Of a DNA stretch of 64,000 nucleotides, positions 24,054 to 36,795 are shown in pieces. The position numbers were made by a program, and so were the translations under genes. The stretch covers positions 44,162 to 108,161 of the forward strand of contig JAENRP010000121.1 in the NCBI GenBank assembly GCA_024741835.1, in the 5' to 3' direction. Source of the stretch: Diplocarpon mali (taxonomy: Eukaryota; Ascomycota; Leotiomycetes; Helotiales; Drepanopezizaceae). The stretch's first letter is position 1; every line of letters starts with the position of its first letter. The notes beneath the pieces were generated by a model that was not told where the DNA came from, did not search any database, and saw only the letters and a program-made list of their open reading frames with translations.

Positions 24054-25854
24054 ATGGCAGAGACAACGGAGCCTAATACTCACCTCCCTCGAGAAGATCA
24101 AGTCAAGCCTCCCCGTTCCATATCGCCCTCATCAATCAACGTTGCCGTTCGCGACGATCTTCTGTTCTACGAATTCCAGTTTCCCGACGATCCAGTTTTT
24201 GATTCCGACGACTCGGTAGACGAGGAAGACGAAGTTGGGATCGGAGGCGGAAACGGAGGCGGAGACGAAAAACCAAACTACGGAGACGACGACAACGAGC
24301 CTGGGGGAGCACAGCTAAAAGTTATTGGAACTCCTCGCGCGGTCGCTGTTACACCACTTCTGAGTCGACGTCCTCTTCCAGAGCCCCCAAAGGCTTCTCC
24401 GCACCCTCTACCAGCACCTCCAATACTCCCATATCGAGGCCGTCCATCTAGAGACTCCACCTCCTGCAAATATCACTACGTCCCTGCTCAGAAATACGAG
24501 ATGACTGGCCCGAAGGTCCCCAAGCCTGGTCCGGCAAACCTCACCAAAAACTCTGAGCTCGCTGAGTGGCTGGAGCAAGCAAAGCAATGTCACTACCTGC
24601 CTGAACCCATTATGAAGCAGTTGTGTGAGCGTGTGAAGGAGTGTTTGATGGAAGGTAAGCTCAAATCGCTGGCATTCCAAAAACTATATTGACCATGCGT
24701 AGAGTCCAACATTCAACCTGTGACTACCCCCGTTACGATCTGTGGTGATATACATGGTCAATTCTACGATCTTCTTGAGCTCTTTCGCATCGCAGGTGGT
24801 ATGCCAGGCGAGACCAATGTCCAGAAGCCCACAACCAAGATTAACTCCGATGACATCGAACCTCCCACGGAAATTACCGACCCTAAGCTTAGGAAGAAGA
24901 TCCGGGTAGCAGACAGCGGCGTCGAGAGCGGTGTTTTCGAAGATGATGAAGAAGAAGAAGAGCGTGGTCGCCCTCGTACAGCAGGTCAATCGAGCCGGGG
25001 TGGCAGCGCTGGTGGCGATTCGGCCATCGGTGTCAACGAAGTCTCCGGAAACGGCAACCAAAACTTCATATTCCTCGGTGATTTTGTTGATCGCGGTTAC
25101 TTCAGCTTGGAGACATTTACCCTTTTGATGTGCTTGAAGGCTATGTAATCGCACCGCTCTAGTCCAATTTACTGTTGCTAACTGTGTAGGTACCCTGACA
25201 AGATTACTCTGGTCCGTGGCAACCACGAATCCCGCCAAATCACCCAAGTCTACGGTTTTTACGAGGAGTGCCAACAGAAGTACGGAAACGCATCGGTCTG
25301 GAAGTCATGCTGCCAAGTCTTTGACTTCCTCGTCCTTGCTGCCATTGTTGATGGCGAGGTCCTCTGTGTCCATGGTGGTTTGAGCCCCGAGATCCGCACT
25401 GTTGACCAGATCCGTGTTGTTGCTCGTGCTCAGGAGATTCCTCATGAGGGTGCCTTCTGTGATCTGGTATGGAGTGATCCTGAGGATGTTGAGACCTGGG
25501 CTGTATCTCCACGTGGTGCTGGCTGGCTGTTTGGTAACAAGGTCGCAACTGAATTCAACCACGTGAACGGTTTGAAACTCATTGCTCGTGCTCATCAACT
25601 CGTCAACGAGGGCTTCAAGGTAGATTGTACCCTCCACTGATAAGAGAGGCTAACTTTCCTAGTACCACTTCGCCGAGAAGTCCGTAGTTACCGTCTGGTC
25701 TGCTCCCAACTACTGCTACCGCTGTGGGAATGTTGCTTCTATCATGAATGTCGGTGAAGACTTGCAGCCCAAATTCAGCATCTTTAGCGCTGTCCCCGAA
25801 GATCAACGTGCTGTTCCCGCCGGTCGTAGAGGAGCTGGCGAATACTTCCTGTAA
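24054..25854 (+). CDS. PPG1: PP2A-like Ser/Thr phosphatase, Ppg1 type
   Basis: Exons 24054-24654, 24703-25144, 25190-25619, 25663-25854 give 554 aa. All splice sites are GT-AG and phases fit. The catalytic signatures GDIHGQ (about 215-220), GDFVDRG (326-332) and GNHE (358-361) are intact, and the protein ends in GEYFL. The [20 protein letters not shown] start and the [20 protein letters not shown] block fit Ppg1 better than PP2A, PP4 or Sit4/PP6. Ppg1 is a PP2A-like catalytic subunit linked in yeast to glycogen accumulation and a STRIPAK-like complex. Two oddities: an acidic/Pro-rich N-terminal extension of about 185 residues, and an insertion of about 85 residues (about 236-320) between the first two metal-binding motifs. 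An alternative start is the Met at codon 150 (24501), which would remove most of the extension. Confidence 0.85.
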
Positions 25855-27394
25855 CCAATCTTACGTCTATTCACTCTACGATCTTGCGGGATACCATGCT
25901 GGCGTTTAGAGGTTCGGCATTCGGAGGCTGCGTCATCACCTTGTACAACAGATGTCTGATTATATGTTCTTTGCTCGATTTTACGTCCCGACTATCGACG
26001 CGGTACTCTGAAGATGGATCTGGGAAATTTTTGAAGTCTCTTTCAGAAAGAGTACCGTAGTCTGCCTAAGATGACTTCGTATATATCGTTCCAGCGGTAC
26101 ATATGAATCGGCCTCGGATATCCGAGGCAGCATTCAGTCTACATTGAATGGCACGACAATAATGACGCTCGGAAAACACCTGAACTTTAGGCGTTACTTG
26201 GGACGCGGACTTGGCACATTGACAGTCTTCATCGAGTACTTGGCATCTAGCATATCAATCCACGATTGATGGTGCGTCTAGCATTCTTCCCTTCCTACTT
26301 TCCCACTACAACATGATGAAAAATCATAAAGATTTTACAGACCTGTTCTGAGGACCTAATCGTCTCATGCTGAATTCTTGGTTCTTCCTGATGCTTGCAA
26401 TACTTATCGAAACTTGAATTTTCGTGTCGACGAAGATAATGCTGACCACTACTTGATCAGATTATACGAATGGGCACGTGCTTCGCAAATACGGTACAGA
26501 CGAAGGTGTCCCGGATGTTTTCCTTTACATTTCACGCTTTTACGAAGAAGTTCCCTGGTACGTATGAAGGGCATAGTATAAGGAAAGACACTACGGGTGC
26601 AAACACCTTGGAGACTATCATAGTCGTCTGGTTCCGCTATGTGTTTTTGTGAGAAAATTCTTTTCGATTTTTCGATTTAGAAATCTCTCTGGGCAAGCGG
26701 CATATGATAGTACAATGATACCCTGAAGGAATGAGAGAATCCAAGCAAATCCAAGCACAATAATTTCTACTTCTCGGAATCCAAAGATTAATATGCAGGC
26801 AGCAGGGCAGCATCCAGTGAAGTATCCTGCATCAATTCTGAGGGCTTAGGCATTGAACTCGTTACTCTTGACTCGAGGTGGGGAAGTAAATCTGAAGAAT
26901 TTCCCGTTTTTCAAGAGGCTAAGCTAACAGACTAATGTGCTCCAATATCTAACCCGCCGAAATTCCTGCCCTTCAAACTTGCCTTGTTGCGTTTTACTTC
27001 TCAGTTTCACAGGCTGAAATCTCGACTACTACGACTAGAATGAACGTATATGCCACCCTCGATCAGTAGGTCAGGCATTGGTAGCCTTTATCGCTTTGCC
27101 CTCCTCTCCCGCATCTGTCTTCTTCGTTCAGTTTCAAGCGTCAATGTCTCGCGTACTTCCGGCGCATGCCCGGTACGCGGGTCGGTCCCAAAGTGCGCTG
27201 TCTCTTCCATTTGACTCGTATGAGCGGTATCAGTGGTACCGGATATTCAGAATCTCGGCGGCCATGTGGCATAGCCCGTGTGGAGGTGTGGATTTTAAGA
27301 GTCCAAAGCCACGAGAGAATACAGATTGTGCAAGCAAACTCCTTGCAGTACTGCTCTCTAGGAAAATGATGATCCCTCTCAAGCATAAGCGCTT
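25855..27394. other. Intergenic region
   Basis: 1.5 kb between convergent genes. Only short frames without recognisable features. AT-richer near 26.3-26.8 kb. No gene supported. Confidence 0.6.
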
Positions 27395-28120
27395 TCACAA
27401 CGGCGTCAGGTGGTATTTCCCGTCATTCGGATGAGGTTTCGCGTGATATGTCCTGCGTGGCAAAGCAGCATGAGCAAAGACCGGCGCCGCAGAATATGAT
27501 ATCGCTGACGGTGCGTACGTAGCCGAGACCGCGGGAGCGTAGGTGATCGGCAGCCCCGAAGTTCTCAGAGTGGGTAAGAATGGGCTGGGTACCGGATTTG
27601 GAGGCGGTTGAGGTGCGGCTGGGTACACCGTCGGTTGCTGGCCTCTGGATCTCCGCTCGCTGCGGTTTGACCCAGCTTCGGTCTCCCGTCTCGGGAGGGA
27701 GTTCCGGGGAGGAGACGCACGGTTCGATCCTCGTCTAAGTCTGTCGTTTGACTTCCTCACGTCTTCAAGGTCATCCTTCAGATGCTCGACTCGGTTGTAC
27801 AGCTCCGACTTTTCTTTCTTCAGCAAGCGGTTCTCCTTGTTGCTATCCGCGAGCAGGGCATTGAGCCGCGCCGCGCCAGCCTCGAGCTGTCTGATCTTGT
27901 CGTTGGCGGCATCTAGGGCCTCCTGCACCGCGCGCAAGTTGTGTCTCTGGGTTTCTATCTGTCGGGAGTCGAAGGAGGACTCGTTGGCCGCAGTCCCTAG
28001 GGAGGCTCGGTCACTGGCACTGCTGGAGCCAATGCCCGAGTCCCTGCTGCTTCGGTGATGGTGGGAGCCGCTCTTGGTGCCACGCTCGTAGTGGACCTTC
28101 TTCTGCTTCGGCGACGACAT
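27395..28120 (-). CDS. Small coiled-coil protein, function unknown
   Basis: Intronless 241-aa frame. The N-terminal 50 residues are Ser-rich and basic (HHHRSSRDSGIGSSSASDRA). Residues about 55-120 form a clear heptad coiled coil (LRAVQEALDAANDKIRQLEA, then NRLLKKEKSELYNRVEHLKD). The C-terminal half is Pro-rich and disordered, ending near KPHPNDGKYHLTPL. There is no basic DNA-binding region directly before the coil, so bZIP is unlikely. The composition recalls short uncharacterised proteins in filamentous ascomycetes. I cannot name a function. The coding frame on this strand is much less repetitive than the frames opposite it, which supports it as real. Confidence 0.7.
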   Translation of the reverse strand: MSSPKQKKVHYERGTKSGSHHHRSSRDSGIGSSSASDRASLGTAANESSFDSRQIETQRHNLRAVQEALDAANDKIRQLEAGAARLNALLADSNKENRLLKKEKSELYNRVEHLKDDLEDVRKSNDRLRRGSNRASPPRNSLPRRETEAGSNRSERRSRGQQPTVYPAAPQPPPNPVPSPFLPTLRTSGLPITYAPAVSATYAPSAISYSAAPVFAHAALPRRTYHAKPHPNDGKYHLTPL

Positions 28121-30995
28121 GGCGATAGGTGTTGGTGATGCGCGGCGCGGCTCGCGACGTGCTGCCCAGCGTGCGGTGCGCTGGCCCCGGACGAGTGGAT
28201 GATGGAGCTTGATACAAGCGGGCGTGCTGGCGGTCGGGTCGGAAGGACTGGGTCTTGATGTTTGCTGCCAGGCTGATTTGGATTGGAGGGGAGGGAGGTT
28301 GGAAGTATATAAAGGCAGAGAGGGGCCGGCACGGTGGAGTGGGAAGCGATGGATGTAGTTATCAGAGAAGGCGACGAGACAACTTGGCTCGACTGCTGCC
28401 TAGCTTACACACATACCCTTCTCCCCTTTTGGAGGCCTGTCCTGCGCTCTGGCAGAGAACATGCATATATGCCGCCGCTGGTTTTCCTGCCTTCGCGAGT
28501 TGTGAAGAGGGCCATCCCGCGTGCCCTCGTCTTCAGCCAGGCCGGGGGAACGCGCGAGAAGAGTCATCGACCCCTCGCCGGGCACACCGAATCGACTCGG
28601 TCACGAAGCCTTTTGGCCTGCCATTGGCGAGTCCTGGGGGGGGCTTTGCCGGCACTGCCTGGCTGCCTGTTCTGCGCCGGCGTGACGGGGGGGAGCGGCG
28701 CAGCAGCAGCAACAACAGCAAAGCTCCCAGTCCGCCTTGTTGCCTGCAGACACAGAGCCTCTCCGCCGTCTCTGGTGGCCAGGCGGATGCTGCCTGGGGG
28801 AGACTCGTCGACCCGTCCCCGTGGGGTTGCGCACCCGACCGACGAGGCGCCAGCGTGCGTTCTGCAGAGAAGCATCTCGTCTGCCACCCGCCGAGGCGCC
28901 GTCGCATGTTCGGGCAGATCACGAGCTCGAGGCCGCACAAGAGCCCGGCCGGCAGGCTTTGACGACCACTTCTCACGAAACTCGGGTCTTTGGCAGCAAG
29001 GCAAATCGCCTCTTTTTTCCTCCCCCACGAAACGCGCCACGATTCGGGGGGGGATTCGATCGGCCCGGTACCAGTCGCTCCCCTCTCCTCGGTCGTCCCT
29101 CTCGACGAATCCTCCTCTGGCAGACATGTTGCTCGGTGCGCGCCCTCGCCTGAACCGCAATCCTGTCCGATCTTTGGCGGCGAGTCACCACGAGTTGAGA
29201 GGCCATGCTCTCTGCAGGCTTGGTAGACAGATGTCGTAGTCGTGGACCGGAAGGCGGGAGAATGGATCAACGAGTGTGATTTCATCTATACGGATGCCCA
29301 AGTCCCTCGAAAAAGCCCCGTCCCATCCGATGCCGTTTCCACGCGATTCCGGGGACCAGGATCCCCACCGGACCGAGTAGTTTCATGGTTTGGAAGAAGA
29401 AGACTTCTGCCTGGTACCCAACGCAGTGGCAGACAGCGACTTGAAGAAGTCTGGCCGTTGAGACCATCTCCGCAGAGGTATGCGAATCCACGTCTCGGGC
29501 CTGCCAGTACGCTCCCAACGCTTATGCTGCTCAGCTGCCCAAGGGGTTCCACGTCTGACCGAGGGCGCCTCCCACCTTTCGCAGAAAGACAGGCGGCTTG
29601 CCGCAACGTCAACATTGACGGCATCCAATCAACACAGCAGCGAAGAATGAAGAGGCATGTATGCCAGAGGAACCCAGGCGCTGGATGGAGTAGACTGCCC
29701 GAGGGCAGTAATCCTCAGCCTCGCGTGGCGTCAAAAAGACCGATACACAGCCACCGGCTGAAGCTCCAAACTGGAATCGGACACCATGACTGCAACAAGC
29801 TTGTGTAGAGCGGCTAGAATGAGATCTTATGCGGGGTGCTCGGGTTGTATCCAGCGAGAAAGAGTCAGCTTTGACGCCCATGACATACTGTCGCTCATGG
29901 GAGAGGAAGAGAGGGGTGGAAGTAGCGCCAATGTGACTCGTAAACTGAAACTACTTTTTTTTCTCTCGAGAGTTTGAGTTCACATTGAGAAGAATTGGAA
30001 GGATTGCTACGCCGAGAAGTTTCCGTTTTGATGGCTCGGGATTTCCGCCCAGCCGCCGCCCATAAGCCGGAAGGCATTCGTGGCTTCGAAGGTGCAAGCC
30101 ATGTATGAACTTGAGTTCACATAAATGACCGTAGGACCCCAGAGATCACAGCTCACAACACCCAGAGCTGCGCAAATATACCTACCATCGTGGAAGAATT
30201 TGGCGCACCAGCGGATGGCAGGACATCGGGCGAGATGTCTCGGCAGGAATTCTGCAGCGGCTCAACGCACAGGAACTGCTTCGAGTTCTCAGCTGAGCGG
30301 AGGAGCTCTGCAGACGCAGCTACCAAGACTGCGCCTTTGCTGTGTATTACGAGATCAAGTTGCCCGGTACGGAAGTGCTCCTGACCCCGATTTGACCATG
30401 GATGTGCCCCCATGTATAGATCTCTGAATTGTAGCTCCGGTTGTGTCGTCGCTGAATGGCTATTTCTGTAGGTATTCTTGTCGGATATATACTCCATGTA
30501 TTTAGATCGGTCTTCTGTTACCTCAAAGTATCTAGGCATGATGTTTTGCAGTTCAATACATGCCTGTGATCGGAGTTTCAAGCTTGCCTAATCACTCCGC
30601 AATATTTTGCCATGCAAGCATGCTGTGCTGTGTATTCATTCGAGTTGGGAAAAGGGCGGCGGTCTCACGTTGCTTCTGCGACACGAATTCAAAGTCTGGA
30701 CAACACAAAGGTGGAATTTGGAAACCGAGGTCCATATTCGTACAGCTATGAACCCTCTGATTTAAACTTCCAACTCTTTCGCCAGATAAATGAAGTTCAT
30801 TTTGTTTCCGCCACGGCACGAGTGCTAGATACTCGCAGTAGAGTACCGACTGAAGTGATGTTGGATTGAGAGTTGTGAAGTAGTTGTAAAGGATTCCGTG
30901 GTACATTATCAAGCTGGCCCGATACTCATACGGCGCAATGGATGGCTTAGTGCTTGGTAAATAGGTTCTCTCCTTCGCGATCTTGAGTTTTCAAA

Positions 30996-31163
30996 ATGCG
31001 CAATGGAAAAAAGACTGCTCAGACGCCTACCAGCACCCACCCAAGCTCTCTGGCCGAAGCGCAGGGAGAGAGGGTCGAGATCATCACCGCTTTCTATACA
31101 GTATCTGCTGACGCAGACAACGCTATCCTTTCGGATAGTTCGAAAGATAAGGCTTCACTCTAG
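30996..31163 (+). CDS. Possible small protein, 55 aa or spliced
   Basis: ATG at 30996 opens a 55-codon frame of natural composition (KKTAQTPTSTHPSSLAEAQG, then ERVEIITAFYTVSADADN) that stops at TAG 31161-31163. The same frame then continues with GTGGGFIVAGGD before a TGA at about 31200, which looks like a real C-terminus. The TAG is also the end of a good acceptor (CACTCTAG), and a GTATCT donor 63 nt upstream has the same phase. A two-exon version is therefore possible: FYT joined to GTGGGFIVAGGD, 46 aa. Family unknown. It could also be chance. Confidence 0.3.
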   Translation: MRNGKKTAQTPTSTHPSSLAEAQGERVEIITAFYTVSADADNAILSDSSKDKASL

Positions 31164-31496
31164 GGCACCGGAGGAGGGTTCATCGTCGCAGGTGGAGACT
31201 GAGGCTTTTTTGAGAAGCTCAGAAAGGGAAGTTTACTCTGGAGGTGAAGTCAGCACGTTGTCCGGAATAACGCATTGATTTTTGGATTATATCTAAACGC
31301 AGGGGAACGTACTTAGAAAAGATTCCATAGCTGTTGAGGGAGTCAGTATAGGATCGAAAGGACTAGTGGGGGGTGAGTTCGCACAGTAAAGTCCACATAA
31401 AGAAAAAAAAGTGTGATGGGGTGCGTGATCGAATTTATATAGAGACCAAAAACTTCGTTTGGCGCTAAGGATTAGCGGCTCGCCTATCTTTAAGTG

Positions 31497-31531
31497 CAAA
31501 CAAGGCAAACAGGGCAAACAGGGCAAACAGC
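31497..31531. repeat. CAAACAGGG 9-bp tandem repeat
   Basis: Four units of CAAACAGGG with one variant (CAAACAAGG) and a truncated edge. In non-coding DNA. Confidence 0.8.
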
Positions 31532-33602
31532 TGGGTACGAAGGTCTGAGCTGGGACTAGCCCATGACCATTCCATGTACGCTGCAAAATTCCCAATGCTA
31601 AGGCCACTCATTTACTGAAAGAATTCAAATGAAATAATATTAAATAGAGCTATATTCTTGAATCCCGCCATTTTACGAATATACTGATCGTCCGAACTTC
31701 TGCATTTCATTCGTTCTTTGTCCCTCTTTTCTACCACACCCCCTGCATCTATACATAGCTTCCAACCCTCAGCCTAGCTTCATCACATCCTTCCAGCTTG
31801 ACAGAAAATTCGTCGCTGTGCTATTGCGAGCATGTTACTTGTATGCTGGTCGATATCTGCTACTGGGAAGCTACAACGATAATCTCTCACGGTCTTCTAT
31901 ATGGGAGAGGTCCTTACTACTCACAGTATGTGCTGAGTACTTCACGGCTAGGTCTTCCATAGCATGGGCGAGGAGCTATCTGTATCACCTAGGCACTCCG
32001 GTGTATTTAACTCAAGTACCGCATACATTTCATCCCAGCTTTTGAGTGGCTTGTCGATGAAGAGTTATCTATCTGGATTTCTCAAGTCTTGGTCCTTGTT
32101 TTTCTGGCAATTCGCCAGACAGGAAACTTGTTCCATCTTTGTGACCAATCTTAGCAATCTCTTTTAGTTGATCGTGAGGTAGGAGGGTGGACGTGTCAGC
32201 TCGGAATCATCCAATGTAGAGCTGAGTGAGGTAGCCGATTATATTTCGAGGTATTGCTATGTTAGCTACTTTGAGCCAAGAGTGGTAGTGTCCAGAGAAA
32301 AGCCATGGTATTGAGTGCCAGATTTGCAGAAGAACATAACGCGAGCGCAACCAACTACGCCTACAAAGTCTTGACTGGCCGCTGGTCACGTTTTGCAAGA
32401 TAAACATTGATGGCTGGATACTGACTGATCCGAGCCTGTCACTGAACTCAACAGTTTTTGCTCATAATATGCAGCCAGTCGAACTGGCTATGGCGTGCAG
32501 CCGTTGTCGCTCATTTGCCATCTTAGGATTCCAATCATGATAGGGTGCCTTCCGGCGCCTCACGAGCACAGCTCTCTCGCTCATCGGCCTATCTGGGGCA
32601 ATTATGCTGTACTTGCATCAGCCGCAAGCCTCGTTCGTTCGAAAGTCGTGGGTAATGTGAGCACTGCTTCGAGAATCATTGTGACGCACGTGCCGATGAT
32701 GTTTTCCAAATTGTTTTGCAAATTGCGAGCCATTTAGTGGCCACTCCTACGGCTTGTTTTATGTCAAAAAGGCATACATACTTTCTCCGTTGTACGTCGA
32801 CCAGATTGACATTTTACATGAAACTGAATTGCGATGCTCTGCTGGAAAATATCATGATTCCACCGGCTTTCTGGGCCTTCCACACAGAGATGTCTGATGT
32901 GTCAGGGTCTTCAGGTTTTAAAGATCTCAACTGTTGAACTTTTGAAGACTTAGAGACAAAACGTTTGTTAATGAATACGTCATGAATCACTATATAAAAT
33001 TGGGTACGGAACGACGAGGAATATGCTAGGAAACGCTTTACTAATTAAAATACTATCCAATACACCAAACACCAGAGATGGTCTCTGTACAGGCGACGTA
33101 ATTGACCAAAAATACGTATAAATCAATGAAATTTTCTGCGCTTCGAATCAGGGATCCAATGTTGATGCGTGCTACGCCATCTTGACAAAACCCGGCGAGA
33201 ACGTCAGATCTACTCGTGGAGAGACTCCTGCCTGTAAAAGCCCTAAGCCAACGTGATTGCTGGGCTTGAATCAGAACGGATCAGTCGGGTCATAACTCTA
33301 CCCGTGATCTGGGAAGGAAAACAGACCCCGAGCTGATGATGTGTAGGAATGCGGTGATGTAGACCTTTCACTCGTGCACTGCTTCGTGACTGGTGACATT
33401 TGTGCTCGTATTGGTTTGGAACACTTTGAAAGAGTGTCTTTGGTGTCCCGCTCATTGTTCGAGTCACTGCTGGCTACGATTCTTTCGGAGCTCGACATAT
33501 TAGTCCGGGCGTTACTCCGATTCTCGGATGGGTAGGTTCGCCATTCTTTATTGTCCAAACCTCTCCCACAATTGACCTTCTTCTTCTACAGCCCTCAATA
33601 AG

Positions 33603-35438
33603 ATGCCTGATCCAGCTAATCCAGTCGGTCTCGCTGTATTAGCCAACAAACCTGTCCCTACTGCCGGCCCTGAAGAGCCCAAAGATACGACTCATACATC
33701 GTCCCAGCGCTATCTGTCAACCAGAGGAGGAAGCTATGGAGTATATATACCAATTGAACAATGGTGGAGGCCCGTCTGCTAAATCTTAGTAGCTTTCATT
33801 CGAGGAAGTTGTATTGAAGGGATTGGCCGCTGATGGTGGGCTTTTCATCCCAGAGAAAGTCCCCGCAGTACCCCGCGATTGGGAATTGAAATGGAGAAAC
33901 CTATCTTTTTCTGAACTGGCATTCAAAATCCTCTCACTATACATTTCTCCCTCCGAAATACCTCCTGCCGATTTGAGAGAAGTCATAAATCGAAGTTACT
34001 CAACCTTCCGCGCCCCGGAAACGACCCCGCTTGTCACATTGGACGAGACGAACAACCTGCATCTGCTTGAGCTATTTCATGGCCCTACCTTTGCATTCAA
34101 GGATGTCGCTCTACAGTTACTCGGAAATCTTTTCGAATACTTCTTGGTAAGACGGAATGAGGGCAAGACTGGGAAGGATAGGCATCATTTGACGGTGGTT
34201 GGGGCTACAAGTGGTGATACTGGATCTGCTGCTATCTACGGCCTGCGTGGAAAGAAGGATGTCTCAGTCTTCATTCTACATCCCAAAGGAAGAGTTAGCC
34301 CCATACAAGAGGCGCAGATGACCACGGTCCTGGACGCCAATGTTCACAATCTGGCTGTTGAGGGCACTTTTGATGATTGCCAAGTGAGTATACTCAAGTC
34401 ATCTAGTTGCAAGACTAATCAGTTCAGGATACTGTCAAGGCTCTTTTCGCAGATCCCCAAATCAATAAAGCTCTCAACCTTGGAGCCGTCAACTCAATAA
34501 ATTGGGCACGGATCCTCGCTCAGACGACCTACTATTTCTACTCATACTTCACACTCACAAAGTCTCCGGCCTACAAAGCAGGCCAGAAGGTGCGTTTTGT
34601 TGTGCCTACAGGTAATTTTGGAGACATCCTTGCTGGATACTTTGCAAAGAGAATGGGCCTACCGATTGAGAAGCTTGTGGTAGCCACAAACGAGAACGAC
34701 ATCCTGGACCGCTTCTGGAAGACTGGATACTACGAAAAGAAGGCTATACACGGTGTTGCTGCAAAGGGTGGAATTGCCGCAGATGGAGTCAAAGCGCACG
34801 AGGATGGCGTCAAGGAGACACTCAGCCCTGCAATGGACATCCTAGTATCTAGCAACTTCGAGCGACTACTCTGGTTCTTGGCCTACGAGTTCGCAGCTGG
34901 TGCAGGAATGGACGATGAGTGGAACAACAAGCAAGCAGGCCAAGAAGTCGAGGCATGGCTGAAGGAACTCAAGTCTAAGGGAGGTTTCGGTGTGCACGCC
35001 GAGATCCTGGCAGATGCGAAGAAGGACTTTAGTAGTGAGCGGGTCAGCGATGAGCAGACCCTTGAGATTATCAAAAAGTTTTATTCTCCTGGGGCTACGA
35101 ATAGTGCATCGAATGGCACTGCTAGAAAGAGCTACATCCTAGACCCACACTCAGCCATTGGAGTTGCTGCGTCCTTACGATCCATCGACCGAGTCACCCC
35201 AGGGGAATTTCATCACATTTCTCTTTCTACAGCACATCCAGCCAAATTCGCAAATGCAGTCGATGTGGCGTTGAAGGGCGAGCCAGGATTCAGTTTTGAC
35301 AGTGTCCTTCCTGAGGAATTCGTTGGTCTGGAGCAGAAGGAGAGGCGAGTAAGAGTCGTTCCCAAAGGAGCGGGATGGGAGGGTATTAGAGCGATTGTTG
35401 AAGAAGAAGTCGAGGCAGAGCTCAAGGGAACTAGATGA
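33603..35438 (+). CDS. THR4: Threonine synthase
   Basis: Exons 33603-33740, 33793-34383, 34428-35438 encode 579 aa, with GT-AG introns and agreeing phases. It converts O-phospho-L-homoserine to threonine using PLP, the last step of the threonine branch from aspartate. The N-terminal signature SSQRYLSTRGGSYGLSFEEV is split by intron 1. The PLP lysine lies in HGPTFAFKDVALQ at about residue 149. The phosphate-binding part GATSGDTGSAAIYGLRGK and the C-terminal TGNFGDILAGYFAKRMGLP block are present. Size matches fungal and yeast THR4 with a longer disordered start (PDPANPVGLAVLANKPVPTA). A CTTCTACAG acceptor-like sequence just before the ATG allows an intron in the 5' UTR or an extra upstream exon. 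No neighbour belongs to the pathway. Confidence 0.93.
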
Positions 35439-36795
35439 TATAGATTCGGAATCGTTTAAAAAAGTCTTTGCATAACTGTTATTCTCTATCAGGGCGTTCC
35501 ATCTGCAACGGCGGTATGAACTACGGGAGTAAATTCCAGACGGTGGGGGTTACCTCCTGCCATCAACTTGCCTTCATCAACAAAATGATAGTCTTCCAAT
35601 CTACATACAGACGCATACTGCCAACTTTTGTCGAAGCACTAGACAGTAGCACTGTTGGCTGCTTGTTTACTCCTCTGGTGCAGAGACAGTAGCCGGCTGT
35701 TGAAGATCTGATTATACTATTGGGAAAGTAACAGGGGCTGATAAAAGCCACGAATCTTCCTCAGATTCCCAGAGAAATTACACATGGTGTATAAGTATAT
35801 ATACATCTACATATTTACAAGATCGTCAACTCACTGCTACTTCTAATACTGATTCCTAGTTATGAATGATCACTATACGTGGTCTTAATCTATCATGTTA
35901 ATTTGGCCTTGCAGTACGGTTGCTAGCAGAAGGTGCCGCATCTGTCACTTGCCTAGCAATATGAAGCAACGATTCTCTTCTCTAGGACGTCTATCCATGT
36001 CCAAATATCATCTGTTGTCCTCCCAGTCCCTCATGGTTAAGGCTCAGGCATGCCTTGTAATCTCAGTACGTTCTTCGTGTCAGTGCAGATTGCAAAACTG
36101 CGTACTGTACCCAGGGTATCCACAAGCAGGTATAGGAGAGGAATCTTTCCTGCATATCAGAGCGGATGTTTCGCGTCCGGTCCATGGAACGCTTCGACAT
36201 TGCGGGTCACGGCGACGAGGTTTTTTATCCTAGATTTACCAGAACGATCTACGTCACACCAGCATCTCGCGCCGCTGGCAATGTTTCCTCAATCATGTCT
36301 GTAGGCGGTTCGGGTTTTTGCAACGCGGAGTCAAGACTTTCTAATCAAATCGACAGGTAGGAAAGATTGGAGATGAAGGCGAGGTGTGGCTTGCTGGTCA
36401 CAATCGTAGACATCTTTGAGGACGCCACCCTCGAGTATTCATGGCAGGCAATGCACCTTGCGAGTTTTCATGCTTTGGCGAAACTTAAATTGAGAGGCAA
36501 GAAGTAAACAATTGAGAAAGGTAGATATCGAGATACGCGAGAGGTCGAGAGAGAATGTGTCTAACATTCCTCTCTTAGCATGCCTAGTCCTCTTCAGTCT
36601 AGAACCTCTACTTAGGCTTCTCCAGAGATGCCGAATCATCAGATCTCTCGGAATTCGCTTGCAGGTCTGTTGCTAACTGGAATTGGTCAGAGGTGCTCTT
36701 TACTTGCTCTCGAGCCCGCTCTGTTGTGCGTCTCATCCCAATCAAATTCATAATGCATGTCCACGATACCCACCATCCAACCCCTTCCCGTGGCC
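35439..36795. other. Intergenic region
   Basis: 1.36 kb between the 3' ends of threonine synthase and the FSH1 hydrolase. Short frames only, no domain seen. Confidence 0.6.

Larger units (their letters stand above)
28121..33602. other. Gene-poor region, partly GC-rich
   Basis: 5.5 kb between the coiled-coil gene and threonine synthase. From 28.3 to about 29.9 kb the DNA is GC-rich with long overlapping frames on both strands (up to 301 codons at 28334-29239). I reject these as composition artefacts. A TATATA at about 28306-28311 could serve the coiled-coil gene. The rest is ordinary AT-richer DNA with one short possible gene at 30996. No other gene supported. Confidence 0.5.

Noticed and set aside
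28334..29239. 301-codon plus-strand frame and 250-codon minus-strand frame
   Set aside because: Both are R/P/S/G-rich, overlap each other fully, and show no domain or splice structure. A GC-rich composition artefact.
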